DNA from: Actinophytocola sp050699915
Lineage (GTDB): Bacteria; Actinomycetota; Actinomycetes; Mycobacteriales; Pseudonocardiaceae
NCBI RefSeq assembly: GCF_050699915.1
Contig: NZ_JBOHGA010000304.1
Coordinates: forward strand, 1 to 6,070
DNA length: 6,070 nt
Reading direction: 5' to 3'
Shown piece after piece: positions 1 to 4,917 of this stretch. The notes beneath the pieces are model-generated. The model made no database searches. It worked only from the letters and a program-made list of their open reading frames with translations, and was not told the DNA's origin. Position numbers and translations under genes: made by a program. Each line of letters opens with the position of its first letter. The stretch's first letter is position 1.

Positions 1-261
1 GGTCACGGCCGCGGCGGTGATGTCGTACACGACCGCGAGGAACGGGCGGGCCTGGTCGTGGTAGCCCGGCAGTGCGCTCAGCACCTCCAGACACGCCTGT
101 TGCGCGACCTCGTCCGCATGGGACCGGTCGGAGTTCGCCAGCCGCGCGCGGCAGTAGCGCACCACGATCGGGCGGAATGCGGCGAGCAGCCGCGTGATGG
201 CACGAGGTTCGCCATCGAGCGCGGCTGGCAGGTTGTCTCGCAGATCGTCGCGGTAAGTCAT
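1..261 (-). CDS. ECF RNA polymerase sigma factor, SigD/ShbA-like (N-terminal part; runs off the left edge)
   Basis: Directs core RNA polymerase to a subset of promoters. Reading leftward from ATG at 261, 87 uninterrupted codons reach the window edge. Residues 30-41 (RPIVVRYCRARL), 50-65 (DEVAQQACLEVLSALP) and 72-79 (RPFLAVVY) match sigma region 2 as I know it from mycobacterial SigD and Streptomyces ShbA, where the corresponding blocks are RPIVVRYCRAR, DDVAQEVCL and RPFLAFLYGIAAHK. After PFLAVVY this protein reads DITAAAVT and lacks the usual H-K pair, so it is probably a paralogue or divergent member; regions 2.4 and 4 are outside the window. An in-frame ATG nine codons upstream (288) is possible. 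I chose 261 because GGAG lies just before it, although the 3-nt spacing is short. The neighbours here are not the guaB/groEL/whiB setting known for SigD/ShbA, so no gene symbol is given. Confidence 0.85.
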   Translation of the reverse strand, partial: MTYRDDLRDNLPAALDGEPRAITRLLAAFRPIVVRYCRARLANSDRSHADEVAQQACLEVLSALPGYHDQARPFLAVVYDITAAAVT

Positions 262-324
262 CGTCTCCGGCTGGGCGCACTCCCCCATGAATGGCGCCGG
301 AGACCGAGGCTACCGCACGTCCCG

Positions 325-336
325 TACGGTGGGCCC
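325..336 (+). promoter_or_regulatory. Candidate -10 (TACGGT) of a leaderless transcript
   Basis: TACGGT at 325-330 fits the actinobacterial -10 pattern TANNNT and lies 6 nt before the GTG start at 337. That is the spacing expected when transcription begins at the start codon itself. No Shine-Dalgarno sequence precedes the GTG, which supports a leaderless mRNA. I see no convincing -35. This site sits in the 75-bp gap (262-336) shared with the divergent sigma gene; on the minus strand TAGCCT at 312-307 is a weak -10 candidate for the sigma gene. Confidence 0.35.
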
Positions 337-711
337 GTGGACGCGTGGCTGTCGCCGGTCGGACTCGTGCTCGTCACCGTGGGGCTGGTCGTGCTCGCCC
401 TGGCGGTCCGGGAGGTGCGCCGGCTGCGGGTGGACGTCGCGGCGCTGGAAGAGCGCGCCGCCGAAGTGGCGGACGAGATCAACGCCCTGCCACCGGAGGT
501 GTCCGGGACCGGCGCGCGGCACCTGATCTCCGTCGAGATCCTCAACCTCTTCGAGTTGGCCCACAAGGAAAGCGCGTTCACCCGGCCGTTCACCGCACTC
601 ACCCCTCGCGTGCTGCGCGACGTGGTGCACCGGCGGATCGTCGGCCGGGTCCGGCAGAGCCTCGACGAGCAGGGCGTCCGGGCGGACGTGAGGCTGAACC
701 GCGATGGCTGA
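337..711 (+). CDS. Hypothetical protein, single N-terminal membrane helix plus coiled coil, 124 aa
   Basis: I do not recognise a named family. Residues 6-24 form one hydrophobic helix, followed by the basic stretch REVRRLR, which suggests a short outside N-terminus and a cytoplasmic body. Residues 28-49 (VRRLRVDVAALEERAAEVADEI region) look like a helical coiled coil. A loop with PPEVSG follows, then a folded-looking block (about 61-120) containing HLISVEILNLFELAHKE and TPRVLRDVVHRRIV, which has the look of a conserved domain rather than random GC-rich sequence. The open frame extends upstream to 58, but that part is antisense to the sigma gene. GTG at 337 is chosen because it sits just before the membrane helix and behind a TANNNT box. 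The next gene starts inside the last codons (8-bp overlap), so the two are probably translated together. Function is unknown. Confidence 0.7.
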   Translation: MDAWLSPVGLVLVTVGLVVLALAVREVRRLRVDVAALEERAAEVADEINALPPEVSGTGARHLISVEILNLFELAHKESAFTRPFTALTPRVLRDVVHRRIVGRVRQSLDEQGVRADVRLNRDG

Positions 712-943
712 GCTGACGATCCTCGCCGGCCTGGTCCTGACGGTCGCCGCCGCCGCGCTGCTGCTCATCGCGCGGCGGACGCGGCGGGACGTCAGGCGGG
801 CCGACTGGCTGCTCACCCGCGCGTCCCTGGCGTGTGCCGAGGCGCAGCGGGCGAGCATCATGGTCGGCGGCTCACAGCTTGTCGATCACCTGCTGGGCAT
901 CGTTGCTCGGGATGGCGAACCCGATGCCGACGCTGCCGGCTGA
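704..943 (+). CDS. Hypothetical small membrane protein, 79 aa
   Basis: This is a short protein with a hydrophobic helix at residues 5-23 (TILAGLVLTVAAAALLLIA), then a strongly basic segment RRTRRDVRR and a helical stretch to about residue 53. The layout copies that of the upstream protein: tiny N-terminus, one membrane span, arginine-rich cytoplasmic side. Its ATG lies within the end of the preceding gene, with an 8-bp overlap, which argues for coupled translation and perhaps a two-protein membrane complex. The last 24 codons run antisense through the 3' end of the protease gene, and their sequence (ending GEPDADAAG) is low-complexity and may not be conserved. No family recognised. The main doubt is whether the C-terminal part is functional; the membrane helix and the overlap are the best evidence that the gene is real. 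Confidence 0.55.
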   Translation: MAELTILAGLVLTVAAAALLLIARRTRRDVRRADWLLTRASLACAEAQRASIMVGGSQLVDHLLGIVARDGEPDADAAG

Positions 944-1783
944 CCCGTCCGGGCCGGACACGGGGGAGTAGATCGCCGAGTTGACGCCGATCACCTCGCC
1001 GGCGGAGTTGAACAGCGGCCCGCCGGAGTTGCCCTGGTTGATCGACGCGTCGGTCTGGATGGCGTGGTAGGTCACGGTCGAGCCGCCGCCGGACCGCGCC
1101 TGCGGGAACGGACTCTGTCGCTGCTCCTCACCGGCCACGTTCACCTCGCGGTCCAGCGCGCTGACGATGCCCGTGGTCACGGTCCCCTGCAGCCCGCCCG
1201 GCGAGCCGATCGCGATCACCTCGTCGCCGACGTGCACGGCGTCGGAGTCGCCGAACTTCGCGGGCGTCAGGCCTGAGACGCCCCGGGCCTGGATCACCGC
1301 GAGGTCGGTCGACGGGTCGGTGCCGACGACGGACGCGGGGACCGTGCGGCCGTCGGCCAGCGTCACGGTCAGCTCCTCGGCGGCGGAGACCACGTGGTTG
1401 TTCGTGAGGATCCGCCCGGAGGCGTCGATGATCACGCCGGAGCCGAGGCCCTCGGCGTTCGCGGTCCGCACGTTCACCTGGACCACGCTGTTCTTGACCT
1501 TGTCGACGATCGAGCTGACGTCGACCGCCTTCGTGTCGGAGGTCGTCGTGGCGGACGCGGTCGGGGCGGCTGCGCCGTCGTCGCCGGCGACCAGTGCGCC
1601 GACCGTGCCACCGACCCCGGCCGCGGCGATCGTAGCGGCCGCGACCAGCGCGACGGCTCCCCGGCCGAGGCGGCGCTTGGGCTTGGGTGGCTCGGGCGGC
1701 AGGTAGCTCGGGGCCGGGTAGGTCCACGGCGGAACGGGCGGTTGTCTCGGTTGCTGTCTGGGGGGCAGGTATGTCTCGGTCAT
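872..1783 (-). CDS. Membrane-anchored HtrA/DegP-like S1C serine protease without PDZ domain, 303 aa
   Basis: Likely an envelope protease for damaged exported proteins. Residues 6-38 are a proline-rich cytoplasmic tail (PPRQQPRQPPVPPW and similar) ending in PKPKRR. Residues 42-66 are an alanine/valine/glycine membrane anchor, and a Ser/Thr/Ala linker runs to about 84. The trypsin-like domain covers about 88-300 with all three catalytic residues: His130 in ILTNNHVV, Asp160 in STDLAVI and Ser253 in GNSGGPL. The oxyanion and specificity strand GVNSAI and the closing FAIPSN are also present. The protein stops at VIDKL, where most actinobacterial HtrA proteins continue into a PDZ domain. No PDZ-like sequence is visible downstream in any frame, so this is not a recent frameshift. 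The ATG at 1783 has GGAG only 2 nt upstream, a tight spacing. It diverges from the arsR-type gene. Confidence 0.93.
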   Translation of the reverse strand: MTETYLPPRQQPRQPPVPPWTYPAPSYLPPEPPKPKRRLGRGAVALVAAATIAAAGVGGTVGALVAGDDGAAAPTASATTTSDTKAVDVSSIVDKVKNSVVQVNVRTANAEGLGSGVIIDASGRILTNNHVVSAAEELTVTLADGRTVPASVVGTDPSTDLAVIQARGVSGLTPAKFGDSDAVHVGDEVIAIGSPGGLQGTVTTGIVSALDREVNVAGEEQRQSPFPQARSGGGSTVTYHAIQTDASINQGNSGGPLFNSAGEVIGVNSAIYSPVSGPDGSAGSVGIGFAIPSNDAQQVIDKL

Positions 1784-1824
1784 GGCTCCACGGTGCGGGT
1801 GCTGGCTGGGAGGAGCCTGTGAGC

Positions 1825-1850
1825 AACCGGAGGGATCGCCAAGAAGTTCC
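1825..1850 (-). promoter_or_regulatory. Candidate ECF-type promoter GGAAC-N18-GTT for the protease gene
   Basis: Reading the minus strand, GGAACTT starts at 1850 and GTT lies at 1827-1825, with exactly 18 nt between GGAAC and GTT. This matches the pattern established for actinobacterial SigE/SigR-type ECF promoters (GGAAY, 16-19 nt, GTT). Transcription would start near 1817, leaving a leader of about 34 nt that contains the GGAG before the protease ATG. A housekeeping alternative overlaps it: TTGGCG (1842-1837), 17 nt, CAGGCT (1819-1814), with a poor first -10 base. I prefer the ECF reading because HtrA-type genes are commonly under envelope-stress sigma control, but sequence alone does not settle it. 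Confidence 0.4.
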
Positions 1851-1879
1851 TTGACGATCCCTTTGGTAAGTTGTAGCTT
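1851..1879 (+). promoter_or_regulatory. Sigma-70-type promoter TTGACG-N17-TAGCTT driving the ArsR-type gene
   Basis: TTGACG at 1851-1856 and TAGCTT at 1874-1879 are separated by the ideal 17 bp. The end of the -10 lies 7 nt before the GTG start at 1887, so the transcript would begin at or next to the start codon and be leaderless; no Shine-Dalgarno sequence is present. The -10 lies within the GTAAG/CTTAC operator, so a bound repressor would block this promoter. Confidence 0.7.
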
Positions 1880-1901
1880 ACGGTTCGTGTCGACTTACCA
1901 A
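1863..1901 (+). promoter_or_regulatory. Probable ArsR-type operator with three GTAAG/CTTAC half-sites
   Basis: GTAAG at 1866-1870 and CTTAC at 1877-1881 form a 16-bp imperfect palindrome with a 6-bp centre that covers the -10 element. A further CTTAC lies at 1894-1898, and the outer arms TTGGTAAGT (1863-1871) and ACTTACCAA (1893-1901) form a perfect 9-bp inverted repeat 21 bp apart. The distal arm is inside codons 3-5 of the regulator gene. ArsR-family dimers typically bind such inverted repeats over their own promoter, so autoregulation is the natural inference. Two dimers, or alternative pairings of the half-sites, are possible. Confidence 0.65.
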
Positions 1902-2219
1902 GTGGCCGCGCTCGGCGCGCTCGGCGATCCCACCCGCCGGGCGATCTTCGAGCTGCTGGCCGGCCGGCCGCGGGCGGTGGGTGAGTTGGCGAACGAGCTG
2001 CCGGTGAGTCGCCCGGCGGTGTCCCAGCACCTCAAGGTGCTCAAGGAGGCGGGCCTGGTCACCGACCAGGCCGAGGGCACCCGGCGGCGCTACCGAGTCG
2101 ACCAACGGGGCGTGGCCGCGCTGCGCGGCTATCTGGACGAGCTGTGGGACAGCGCGCTCGCCGCGTTCGCCGCGGAGGTCGAGAACACCGAGACCGAGAC
2201 CGAGGAGAAGGACCGATGA
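1887..2219 (+). CDS. ArsR-family winged-helix transcriptional regulator, 110 aa
   Basis: DNA-binding repressor of the ArsR/SmtB fold. Residues 5-25 (QVAALGALGDPTRRAIFELL) carry the typical ArsR opening. The helix-turn-helix spans about 28-56, including VGELANELPVSRPAVSQHLK and VLKEAGLV, and the wing follows at 57-71 (GTRRRYRVD). There are no cysteines, so it is not a classical thiolate metal sensor; many cysteine-free ArsR proteins paired with SRPBCC proteins have unknown signals. GTG at 1887 is chosen over the upstream ATG (1782) because family members begin close to this point and because promoter and operator abut it. The acidic tail TETETEEKDR is encoded by the stretch that also serves as Shine-Dalgarno sequence (GAGGAG, 2202-2207) for the next gene, which overlaps by ATGA. 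Probably autoregulated and controlling its partner. Confidence 0.93.
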   Translation: MSTYQVAALGALGDPTRRAIFELLAGRPRAVGELANELPVSRPAVSQHLKVLKEAGLVTDQAEGTRRRYRVDQRGVAALRGYLDELWDSALAAFAAEVENTETETEEKDR

Positions 2220-2686
2220 CCACCGAGACGAAACCGCTCGCCGTCACCAAGACCGTCACCGTCCGGGCCGGCCGGGAGCGCGCGTTCACCGTGTTCACCG
2301 AGCGGTTCTTCAGCTGGTGGCCCAAGGGCCACCACATCGGCGACGTCGAGCTCGCCGACGTGGTCATCGAGCCCCGCGAGGGCGGCCGCTGGTACGAGCG
2401 CGGCGAGGACGGCACCGAGTGCGACTGGGGTCGGGTGCTGGCCTGGGAACCGCCGGCCCGGCTGCTGCTGTCCTGGCACCTGCAGGGCGACTGGGAGTAC
2501 CACCCGGACCCGGCCAAGGCCAGCGAGATCGAGGTCCGCTTCGTCGCGGAGGCGGGCGGGCTGACCCGCGTGGAGCTCGAGCACCGGCACATCGAGCGGC
2601 ACGACCTCGCGGCGGACGTGCTCAGCGGCGTGGACTCGGAGAACGGGTGGAGCGGCATCCTGGCGGCCTACGCGCAGCACGTGTGA
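2216..2686 (+). CDS. SRPBCC-family protein (AHSA1/YndB-like), 156 aa
   Basis: Small START-like hydrophobic-pocket protein of the AHSA1 type. The sequence follows the family order: an initial strand VTKTVTVRAGRERAFTVFTE (10-29), the helix and tryptophan motif FFSWWPKGHHIG (31-42), IEPREGGRWYERGEDGTE (51-68), WGRVLAWEPPARLLLSW (71-87), a strand with VRFVAEAGGLTRVELEHRHI (107-126), and the long C-terminal helix ending GWSGILAAYAQHV. Length is normal for a one-domain member. The ATG overlaps the ArsR stop codon (ATGA), and AGGAG lies 8 nt upstream, so the two genes are translationally coupled. ArsR-SRPBCC pairs are common in actinobacteria; the ligand or reaction is generally not known, and nothing here identifies it. 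A polyketide-cyclase role should not be assumed from the fold. Confidence 0.9.
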   Translation: MTTETKPLAVTKTVTVRAGRERAFTVFTERFFSWWPKGHHIGDVELADVVIEPREGGRWYERGEDGTECDWGRVLAWEPPARLLLSWHLQGDWEYHPDPAKASEIEVRFVAEAGGLTRVELEHRHIERHDLAADVLSGVDSENGWSGILAAYAQHV

Positions 2687-2698
2687 GCTCGGCCGAGC
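2687..2698. repeat. 12-bp perfect palindrome after the SRPBCC stop codon
   Basis: GCTCGGCCGAGC follows the stop codon directly. As RNA it gives only a 4-bp stem with a GGCC loop, and no U-run follows, so it is a weak terminator at best. It could equally be a protein-binding palindrome or chance in GC-rich DNA. The rest of the 53-bp gap (2687-2739) holds only the -10 candidate for the next gene. Confidence 0.25.
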
Positions 2699-2726
2699 AG
2701 ACCGGACCGGTGGCCCCGTGACCGCA

Positions 2727-2739
2727 TAGGGTCTAGGGG
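2727..2739 (+). promoter_or_regulatory. Candidate -10 (TAGGGT) of a leaderless peptidase transcript
   Basis: TAGGGT at 2727-2732 fits TANNNT and is followed by 7 nt (CTAGGGG) before the GTG at 2740, the spacing expected for transcription starting at the start codon. The G-run directly touching the GTG is too close to act as a normal Shine-Dalgarno sequence. A clear -35 is not visible, as is common for actinobacterial promoters. This suggests the peptidase gene has its own promoter and does not depend on the upstream ArsR operon. Confidence 0.5.
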
Positions 2740-4917
2740 GTGACCAACGAGAGCTCCTTCCTCCGTCTCCAGGCTCGGACCCAGCGGTTCACCCTCGGCA
2801 CACCGCGCGGGTTCCAGGTGTCGCCGGACGGCTCCCGCGTCCTGTTCCTCCGCTCCGCGTCCGGCGAGGACCGCCAACACATCCTGTGGCGGCTGGACCT
2901 CGAGACCGGCACCGAGAGCCGCCTCGCCGACCCCGCGGAGCTGCTCGGCGACGGCGACGAGGACCTGCCGCCGGAGGAGCGGGCCCGCCGCGAGCGCAGT
3001 CGCGAGCAGGGCGGCGGCGTGGTCGGCAACGCGACCGATGCGGACGTGCGGATCGCCGCGTTCGCGTTGTCCGGCCGGCTCTTCGTGGCCGACGCGGTCA
3101 CCGGCGAGGCCCGCGAGCTCGCCGCCGCCCCCGGCGTGATCGACCCGCGGCCGGACCCGACCGGCCAGCACGTCGCGTACGTCTCCGGCGGCTCGTTGCG
3201 GGTCGTCGGCGTGGACGGCACGGGTGACCGGCCGCTCGCCGAACCCGCCGGCCCGGACCAGGCGTGCGGCGTCGCGGAGTTCATCGCCGCGGAGGAGATG
3301 GGCCGTTCGCGCGGGTTCTGGTGGTCGCCGGACGGCACCCGGTTACTGGTCGCGTTCACCGACAAGAGCCCGGTGCGGCGTTGGCACATCGCCGACCCCG
3401 CGCACCCGGAGACCGAGCCGAACGTCGTGTCCTACCCGGCCGCCGGTACCGACAACGTCGACGTCCGGCTGGCCGTGCTGAGCCTCGACCGGGAGCGGAT
3501 CTCCCGGGTGGACGTGGACTGGCACGGCGGCGAGCTTCCCTACCTGGTCGCCGCCCACTGGAGCAAGGGCGGGCCGCCGCTGGTCGCGCTGCAGACCCGC
3601 GACCAGAAGCGCGTGGAGATCCGCTCGGTCGACCCGGACACCGGCTCAACGGACGTGCTCGCCGTCGAGACCGACGACATCTGGGTGGAGATCGTCCCGG
3701 GAGTGCCGGCGTGGACGCCCGACGGCCGGCTCGTGCGGATCGCGGTGAGCCAGGGCGGGTACCGGCTCGTCGTGGACGACAAGGAGGTCACCCCGCCGTC
3801 GCTGCAGGTGCGCGCGGTCCTCGACGTCGGCAGTCAGGTCGGCACCGACATCCTCGTCACCGCGACGGAGTCCGACCCCACGCAGGTGCACGTGTACCGG
3901 GTGGACGACGCGGGCGTCTCCCGTGTGTCCACTTCGGACGGCGTGCACGGGGCGACGCGCGCGGGCGACGTGACCGTGCTGGCGTCGTGGTCGCCGGAGC
4001 GCTCCGGTCCGGCGGTCACCGTGCTGCGCGGCGAGCAGCCGGCCGGCGCGATCGCCTCGCACGCCGTGGATCCCGGCGTCGAGCCCAACGTTCGGCGGCT
4101 CACCCTCGGCGAGCGGGAGTTGCGCGCGGCGCTGGTGCTGCCGACCGGGCACGAGCCGGGCAGCGGGAAGCTGCCGGTGCTGCTCGACCCGTACGGCGGA
4201 CCGCACGCGCAGCGCGTGCTGGCCAGCCGCAACGCCTTCCTGGGTCCGCAGTGGCTCGCCGACCAGGGGTTCGCCGTGCTGATCGCGGACGGCCGCGGCA
4301 CGCCGGGACGCGGGCCGGACTGGGACCGGCAGGTCGCGTTCGACTTCGCCGGTGTGACGCTCGAGGACCAGGTGGACGCACTGCACGCGGCCGCCGAGGA
4401 GTTCCCGGACCTCGATCTGTCCACTGTGGCCATTCGGGGCTGGTCGTACGGCGGCTACCTGGCCGCGCTCGCGGTGTTGCGCCGGCCGGACGTGTTCCAC
4501 GCGGCCATCGCCGGCGCGCCGGTGACCGACTGGCGCCTCTACGACACGCACTACACGGAGCGCTATCTCGGCCACCCGGACGAGAAGCCCGAGGTGTACG
4601 ACGCCAACTCGCTGATCGACGAGGCGCCGAAGCTCGAGCGGCCGCTGCTGATCATCCACGGCCTGGCCGACGACAACGTCGTGGTGGCGCACTCGGTCCG
4701 GCTCTCGGCCGCGCTGGTCGCCGCGGGCCGGCCGCACTCGCTGCTGCCGCTGCCCGGCGTCACGCACATGACGCCCCAGGACGACGAGGTGGCGGAGAAC
4801 TTCATGCGCATGCAGGTGTCGTGGCTGCGCGACGCCCTGGGGGTCGTGAGCGGGAGTGACGGAGCGTTCCCCGTCTGGACTGAGGAGCGGAGCGAACCAT
4901 GGGGCACAGCCAAGTGA
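2740..4917 (+). CDS. S9-family serine peptidase, dipeptidyl-peptidase IV / DPP8-9 type, 725 aa
   Basis: Probably a cytoplasmic peptidase that removes N-terminal dipeptides, often X-Pro; there is no signal peptide. An N-terminal beta-propeller (about 20-440) shows repeated blades with SPDG motifs (VSPDGSRVLFLRS, WWSPDGTRLLVAF, WTPDGRLVRI). Residues 178-195 (GVAEFIAAEEMGRSRGFWW) contain the Glu185-Glu186 pair that in DPP IV and DPP8/9 holds the substrate amino terminus. The alpha/beta-hydrolase domain (about 465-700) has Tyr485 in DPYGGPHAQRV (oxyanion side), Ser569 in GWSYGGYLAAL, Asp644 in HGLADDNV and His676 in PGVTHMT. The Ser-Asp and Asp-His distances (75 and 32) are close to those of human DPP IV (78 and 32). 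The fold ends near SWLRDAL (about 700); a 25-residue tail ending EERSEPWGTAK is extra and overlaps the start of the next gene. GTG 2740 is supported by the -10 in front of it. Confidence 0.94.
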   Translation: MTNESSFLRLQARTQRFTLGTPRGFQVSPDGSRVLFLRSASGEDRQHILWRLDLETGTESRLADPAELLGDGDEDLPPEERARRERSREQGGGVVGNATDADVRIAAFALSGRLFVADAVTGEARELAAAPGVIDPRPDPTGQHVAYVSGGSLRVVGVDGTGDRPLAEPAGPDQACGVAEFIAAEEMGRSRGFWWSPDGTRLLVAFTDKSPVRRWHIADPAHPETEPNVVSYPAAGTDNVDVRLAVLSLDRERISRVDVDWHGGELPYLVAAHWSKGGPPLVALQTRDQKRVEIRSVDPDTGSTDVLAVETDDIWVEIVPGVPAWTPDGRLVRIAVSQGGYRLVVDDKEVTPPSLQVRAVLDVGSQVGTDILVTATESDPTQVHVYRVDDAGVSRVSTSDGVHGATRAGDVTVLASWSPERSGPAVTVLRGEQPAGAIASHAVDPGVEPNVRRLTLGERELRAALVLPTGHEPGSGKLPVLLDPYGGPHAQRVLASRNAFLGPQWLADQGFAVLIADGRGTPGRGPDWDRQVAFDFAGVTLEDQVDALHAAAEEFPDLDLSTVAIRGWSYGGYLAALAVLRRPDVFHAAIAGAPVTDWRLYDTHYTERYLGHPDEKPEVYDANSLIDEAPKLERPLLIIHGLADDNVVVAHSVRLSAALVAAGRPHSLLPLPGVTHMTPQDDEVAENFMRMQVSWLRDALGVVSGSDGAFPVWTEERSEPWGTAK
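4882..4917 (+). promoter_or_regulatory. Translational-coupling junction: Shine-Dalgarno, overlapping starts and peptidase stop
   Basis: GAGGAG (4882-4887) and GGAG (4889-4892) precede ATG 4899 of the oxidoreductase; the second gives a good 6-nt spacing. The peptidase frame reads through this stretch as EERSEPWGTAK and stops at TGA 4915-4917. A second in-frame start, GTG 4914, makes a GTGA overlap with that stop. Either start leads directly into the conserved NRWGITLPL. The arrangement ties translation of the oxidoreductase to that of the peptidase. From memory, similar EPWGTAK tails occur on unrelated actinobacterial proteins, so this may be a recurring sequence element; I cannot verify that here. 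Confidence 0.5.

Noticed and set aside
58..336. Upstream extension of the plus-strand frame that ends at 711
   Set aside because: It is antisense to the sigma factor reading frame, which shows clear region-2 motifs; the membrane helix and a TANNNT box place the real start at 337.
1128..1826. 232-codon minus-strand frame overlapping the protease
   Set aside because: Out-of-frame companion of the protease gene, extremely Arg-rich, no recognisable domain.
2702..2715. ACCGG-A-CCGGT inverted repeat in the gap before the peptidase gene
   Set aside because: A 1-nt loop cannot form a normal hairpin and no U-run follows; not supportable as a terminator or operator.
3646..4767. 373-codon minus-strand open frame
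   Set aside because: Antisense shadow of the S9 gene with Arg/Val/His-rich low-information sequence and no plausible ribosome-binding site.
3264..4859. 531-codon plus-strand open frame
   Set aside because: Arg/Gly/Ala-rich shadow frame lying inside the S9 peptidase gene; its product lacks any domain while the peptidase frame has a full catalytic triad.
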